Positions 58,504 through 64,000 of a stretch of DNA of 64,000 nucleotides are shown piece after piece. The DNA is from Lichtheimia corymbifera B2541 (Eukaryota > Mucoromycota > Mucoromycetes > Mucorales > Lichtheimiaceae). A program made the translations under genes and the position numbers. Location: positions 1 through 64,000 of the forward strand of contig JNEU01000813.1 of NCBI GenBank assembly GCA_000697475.1, given 5' to 3'. The number at the start of each line of letters is the position of its first letter. Position 1 is the stretch's first letter. The notes beneath the pieces are model-generated. The model was not told where the DNA came from. It saw nothing but the letters and a program-made list of their open reading frames with translations, and did not search any database.

Positions 58504-58907
58504 ATGGCTTCTATCACTCCTGCTAAGCGCACTCTCTTCAAATTTCTAAAGGTGGACCCAGAAACCTTTCCCCTGATGGGTTTCCTCAGCATGACCACAT
58601 TTGGCCTTGGTTACTGGTCTGCTCAAAAGCTGAATTGGATCAACGATGACGAAAACGTTCGTATCGCTGAAGAACCATGGGCCAAAGATACTCCTCCCAA
58701 TGCTGCATACAAGTATAAATATTATGAACATGGCAACCCAAAGGGAAAGCTCATGGTAGGTTTCATTTGTCTATTAATAATATTGGCAGTAATAATAATA
58801 AGCGCTAATCACCCACACACATGCAGGATGCACCCAACGCCATGGTCGAATTTGATACGGGTATCTCGTTACCCAAGAGTCAAATTCCGAAGCAAATGTT
58901 GGCATAG
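58504..58907 (+). CDS. B12D/MLRQ-family mitochondrial protein (NDUFA4-like)
   Basis: Exons 58504-58755 and 58827-58907 join in phase to 110 residues. A short basic leader (TPAKRTLFKFLKVDPETFPL) precedes one membrane span (MGFLSMTTFGLGYWSAQKL). DENVRIAEEPWAKD follows, then a Tyr/Lys-rich soluble tail. The PETFPL-span-ENVRI-EPW pattern is that of the B12D/NDUFA4 (MLRQ) family, small proteins of the inner mitochondrial membrane associated with respiratory complexes. The tail is longer than in the animal subunit. Assignment rests on this short pattern, so it is moderately sure. Confidence 0.7.
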
Positions 58908-58984
58908 CCCAATTATAAGTCATTGTAAATAGGAAATGATTGATTAAATGAATGTTGTAAATAGCAATTGTGTAACATGTTCTT

Positions 58985-59940
58985 TCATGCTGTTGATATG
59001 CTATGCGTGCCACTGGTGGTAGAGTCAGCTTTGGAGGGTGATGAGGATGACATGGGTCGATGACGTTTAGCATGCTGCTGCATAGGGTATAATACACAGG
59101 GATGTTGGGTGCTAGCTGTGATGGGAGGAGGTGTTATCCTGTGACGACAATCTTGCATCACAAATAAATCATCATCTGCGTCCACTTGTTCCAGTACACG
59201 TTTTCTTGATCGTGGTAATGTTGCTGCTGACGCTGAGTTGATAGTGTTCTTCATATGCAGAATGGGTCCAAGTGCCTTTGGGAGATGTATCAAAGTATGA
59301 TGCATAAGCTGTTCGCCGTATTCTTGAATTGCCTCGAGGCGGACATGAAGCTCAAAATCACATAGCTTGAGGAACTCGAGCTCAAGTTTGTTGAGTTCCA
59401 ACAATGATAGACCACCCACCTATGATATATGTCAACATCCAACACCTTTTCTGCATCTTAATAATAAGGCTCTTTTTACCTTGGCGTAGCGTGCATTAGA
59501 ATAAAAGGTATCAGAGGTATATTTAGTTGCGACCACAATGCTGCATGAAAAGAATGATCAGCTGGTTTGTCCTTCTTTTGACACCGTTCCCATCCACCAC
59601 GTGCTGTGTGTGCTGCAGGTATGACATACTTGGTTATCAAGAGCCGATGGATGTTGAATGAGTTGATGGCAAATGCACCAGGTCCATTACTCATACGCCG
59701 AGCAATTCTGTCAAAGTAGACAAGTATGCATAGTAATACGTCGTTGTTGAAGGGTGTGTATCGTAATATCCTTGCCATGTACATTTCAATCTTGATGCTC
59801 GGCACAGCTCGAGAATGAAATAAAGATATGGGTCCACCAGAAGGAAAGCGATGATCATTGGCATGGATGACAGATTCAAGTAATCCTGCCACCATTTTCA
59901 ATAAAAGATTTGTTGGAAGACCATTGAAAATATCCATCAT
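58985..59940 (-). CDS. PHO80-type cyclin
   Basis: Exons 59630-59940, 59480-59540 and 58985-59419 join in phase to 268 residues. The cyclin box (about residues 15-150) contains FHSRAVPSIKIEMYMARILRYT, LLCILVYFDRIARR, FAINSFNIHRLLIT, VVATKYTSDTFYSNARYAKVGGLSLLELNKLELEFL and CDFELHV. This is the Pho80/Pcl pattern, including the FYSNxRYAKVGGL segment. Such cyclins partner Pho85-like CDKs in phosphate, glycogen or polarity control. The C-terminus is low-complexity with RSRKR and Ser/Thr-rich parts. The ATG at 59940 (MMDIFNG) is the first true Met of the frame. Confidence 0.9.
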
Positions 59941-60778
59941 AGTAAATCTCAAGCGGATAAAGTAGAATCAAAAGACAAAGAAAAAAAAAGAACAAGGAAA
60001 TCAAGTCAAAGTTAGTGCATCCACACGCACACAAGCGGATGACTGGAGATAAAAAGTGGATGTCTACTACCCCGCTCTAGAAACGCGTGCAGTCGCTCCA
60101 TGCTCTGGTTGGCTCGTTGAAAACACAGCAATGGTCCACTTGGTTGTGTCCTTGTATAACATGCGCTTGTCCATATGCCGCATTACCTTGCCAGGCAGTT
60201 TCCACAACAACCACACAAATGCATGATCAACGACATCCAATCTCGTCATGATCAGCATAGCTGGATTTCCATAACTGACAAGGGATAGATCGAAAAATCA
60301 ATACAACCAACCAAATGCCCATCCAGTCTCCTCCCCCTCCCTATACCTCTGGGCTCTCTTTAATAAGATTAAGTGATACGGCGTTAGTGCTTCAGTGCAT
60401 GGTTACACGTTGCATCCATCGGCAACGGGCCGAACTTTTGTTCCGAGTTTGAGAGATAAACATCTTTTGATCACAATATCAGCTCATTTGATGTTGTTTA
60501 TATCAAGGCAATAGTCAAACATCGAGCCGCCATTTACATGGATCATTGGCCCGATTAATCACAAAGACTCATGTTGGGATACATAATTTAGATGCATGGC
60601 AACACATAACTTTGGTATTAAAGTCATGACCCAATGCCTCGTTCCAAGGTATAACCTTTTCAATGGATGTTTATTCGTGGAGAAATGTTTATTGTTGTTT
60701 TCTATCTTGCTCACTAATATCGTGTGAAAGCCTTACACGTGATATGGGTCGTACGACGTTCCTGCCGATGTGCACACG
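59941..60778. other. Divergent promoter region cyclin/CDA
   Basis: About 0.8 kb. A 63-codon minus-strand frame at 60067-60258 has no domain and is not called. The right side contains a TATA box, with a T/C-rich leader further downstream. Confidence 0.5.
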
Positions 60779-60786
60779 TATAAAAG
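60779..60786 (+). promoter_or_regulatory. TATA box of cytidine deaminase gene
   Basis: TATAAAAG lies 81 nt upstream of the ATG at 60860 and is followed by a long TTTCTTTCTCTC pyrimidine tract typical of fungal leaders. Confidence 0.55.
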
Positions 60787-60859
60787 AGGCAAGTTGTTCC
60801 TGAAACGCACGCTCTTTTTTTTCTTTCTCTCTTTTTCTTTCTCTTCTTTTTTTATCATC

Positions 60860-61637
<778 letters not shown>

Positions 61638-62370
61638 AGAAACTAGCTCTGATTTTGTGACAGAGGTCATGTAAAATACACGCTATATTAGCTTTTAGTA
61701 CGGTCTATTTTCTTCACTTTCAAGCCAAATATAATAACTTTTATGCTTAATGCCATTGTGAGGGTTTCCATATAAGCGGACGTGTGAAAATCTATATATG
61801 TTTCATTGGATAGAGCTGCTGTTGGGTGTCACTATGATATTCGCATTACTCTCTGTATAAAATGTGCTGATAGCCGATGTTTTCAATTTCGCATGCTTGT
61901 GATTCAAAGGGAAGGGCAGAGAAAGAGATAATTGAGAAGAGGGCGTATGTCTATGGTCTCGTTGTGCTGAACAAGCATGTATCAATCAAATAAAAAACAC
62001 AAAAAGGCACTCAAGATAGGCATGATGAATATAGCAAACAATGAAACGTTATGAATGACCACAAATGTGTATGTATGCGTCTAATATATGTAAGCCACGA
62101 CTTGCTCCTTAAACAATTGAATGCTTCACAAGAATATCTCTCCTGCTGATGATAATTGATAGTGGACAATGGTGTACTGCCAAAAGGTAGATGGTATTTT
62201 ATGTCGCACAAGGTGGATCTTTATGAGGAAGGATACAAGGAGGTTTCATGTTGCAAAAGGGGTGATACGACACATACAAAGAGTGGAAGAAAGGGATGAC
62301 AAATGGTGTTGTGAACAATGATGTTGCGTGTTGATTGATTGGTGTTTTTCTTTGTTAACAATGGATATAT
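61638..62370. other. Intergenic between CDA and Mex67, no gene seen
   Basis: AT-rich. It was inspected for a missing C-terminal UBA (TAP-C) exon of the Mex67 gene, and none was recognised. Confidence 0.5.
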
Positions 62371-64000
62371 CTATGCTGTTGGTCGAAAGCCCATGTTGCC
62401 AGTGTAATCGCGCACCATGAGTGAATCGGATAAGATAACGTATTGCCACCCAGCCAATTGTGCTCTAATAGACGCATCCAATGTAAATAACTCTCCAAAG
62501 CCTGATATCACGCCTTTAATGTTTGCTTACCTTGAGCCTGCGATTGCTGGAGCCACAAGCATAGCACGATCAAAAGAATATTGCGCACCCTTTGCACCAG
62601 TAGCTACAATAACCAATCCACTCTCAGGATCATGTCACGTTTGTCATCAAAAGTGATACATACCTTCATTGAATTCACCATGCACTGTAAGGAAAAGAAT
62701 CACTGGATGGGTTTGTGATCCTTGTGTCTGCCAAGCATCCATCACAAAATTTTCAGGTCTGCTCAAACCATGGATAGTCGGTGGAAGTGTCAACATGCGC
62801 TTGATAATATTTTCATTGCCCATGGTAAGTCGTGGTACTACAATGATACATGGGTGAGCACAACATCAATCATCTCTCTTTGAAATGTCCTTACATTGGC
62901 CCCAGCTTCCCTTTGCTGCCATACTGCTCACACCAATCGAGAATCCAGCCTGTGGATCATACAAATCAACCAGAGCTTGCCTGTTGGAATCGAAAAGCGG
63001 GAAGAATCTATCATTAACAAGGATTAGATAAGATGCCCCATATAGCCCGTTCCATATATATACATACTTTGTCAAAAAGTCCTCGGTTGCTTGTCGTGAG
63101 TTTTCACCATCATAAAAACTGCCTTGTATTTGAGGTGTGCCCATAGGTAAACCGGCTCCAGGTTGTGGTGGTGTTGATATGTTGGTGGGTGCAAATCCAG
63201 TGGAGGATGATGGGCTCATGCCTTGTTGTGGTGGTGGTGCATTTCCAACGGGTTGCATGTCGAGCATAGCAATATTTGGAAAACGTTGTAAAACCTCACT
63301 AAATACTATATCGTGAGTACTAGCTCTTCCTTGATATAACCCAATCGTACCTTTGATATCTCTCCCAGGGGTTGTTCGTTTGTATAGGATTGCCCATCAA
63401 CAACAGCTCTGTCAAATTGGGTAGGTTCTTTTTTGCAAATGCATCCAGCGATCGAAATTCTGCAATGTCATTATCTTGAACAGAAAGGTTTTGGATCCGA
63501 GGGAAAATATCAGGAAGGCTCTGTATTGGCTTCAAACTCCAGAGGCCGTTTCTGGCAAATGATATGGTAATCACCTGGACACATGCAATTGAGTAAACGT
63601 CCTCCACATCCATCGCTTTGACTACTTACATTATCACCATATAAGTCATTTGCAGCTGATAGCAATTTAGAAATGACAAGGCCAATGCCGTGCTTTGTTT
63701 GTGGTAGTTCATCCAAGCTGAGAAAACCATTTTGAGGATCCCATCGTTCTTGTAAGAATTCTTGCAGTGCGGCAGAAGCTCCACCTCCACCACCTCGTCT
63801 TGGTTGTGTGCTCCGGGGACCATTACCACCTTCATCTTCCCTCCTGATCTTTAGCTATATAACCATTATTGTTAGCAAAGAGCCGTGATATCGACATGTA
63901 AAACACTTACATCTACGCCGTAAAATTGATAGTTGTTACATCTGCAAATGCCGTTGGCTTCTTCCTCTGTGCCGACTTCGATATACATGGTGCCGCCAGA
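62371..64000 (-). CDS. MEX67: mRNA export receptor Mex67 (NXF1), 5' end outside window
   Basis: Eight minus-strand exons lie in the window: 63911->64000 (cut by the edge), 63630-63854, 63351-63574, 63068-63298, 62895-63007, 62664-62837, 62531-62603 and 62371-62464. Part of an RNA-binding fold is followed by leucine-rich repeats (ITISFARNGLWSL, FPRIQNLSVQDNDIAEFRSLD, LPNLTELLLMGNPI). The NTF2-like domain runs FLTKFFPLFDSNRQALVDLYDPQAGFSIGV ... FSFDRAML-type core ... GSRAQLAGWQYVILSDSLMVRDYTG. Mex67 with Mtr2 carries mRNPs through nuclear pores. The frame ends NMGFRPTA directly after the NTF2 domain. The UBA-like FG-nucleoporin-binding domain usual at the C-terminus is not encoded here. Confidence 0.9.

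Overview
The window is nuclear DNA of a filamentous fungus, most likely an early-diverging (Mucoromycota, Mucorales-like) lineage. Genes are packed on both strands, nearly all are split by short GT-AG introns (about 40-100 nt), several exons are only 18-27 nt, and the proteins carry typical fungal low-complexity Gln/His/Asn/Ser/Thr tracts. The lineage is inferred from intron style and protein flavour. No rRNA or barcode locus is present to prove it.

Layout. 1-4.9 kb: a decayed gene whose in-frame TGA stops look like former CGA codons, a tRNA-Arg(ACG), a two-membrane-span protein with C-terminal PY motifs, and a doubtful Cys-rich ORF. 4.9-9.7 kb: a tandem array of three HSL-type alpha/beta hydrolases with identical exon structure, the first broken by a one-base frameshift. 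10.9-13.0 kb: a MedA/Medusa (DUF7082) developmental transcription regulator with an odd intron boundary. 13-19.8 kb: gene-poor, with a diverged tandem repeat array, an 11-exon sugar transporter and a near-perfect 225/198-nt inverted repeat. 19.8-34.2 kb: an F-box/LRR protein, Mediator subunit Med17, an RNF10/Mag2 RING E3 and a 19-exon RhoGEF. 34.9-46.1 kb: the PROPPIN Atg18, a small secreted Cys-rich protein, an 18-exon diaphanous-type formin and DPM3. 46.8-54.0 kb: RNA polymerase I/III subunit AC40, the Mtq2 eRF1 methyltransferase, a secreted double-psi beta-barrel protein and a reduced AROM polypeptide. 54.4-64 kb: an Avt3/4 vacuolar amino-acid transporter, an unknown Ser-rich protein, a B12D/MLRQ-family mitochondrial protein, a PHO80-type cyclin, cytidine deaminase and the mRNA exporter Mex67 (cut by the window edge).

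Most genes are unrelated housekeeping or growth genes, often in divergent pairs that share short promoters (Med17/RNF10, RhoGEF/Atg18, DPM3/AC40, secreted DPBB/AROM-like, Ser-rich protein/B12D, cyclin/CDA). The RhoGEF and formin, both polarity-actin proteins, lie within 11 kb of each other.

The most unusual item is the gene at 51391-54004. It encodes an AROM-derived protein that keeps apparently intact 3-dehydroquinate synthase and type I dehydroquinase domains, has lost EPSP synthase and shikimate dehydrogenase, and retains only a P-loop-less remnant of shikimate kinase. That predicts a dedicated DAHP to 3-dehydroshikimate enzyme.
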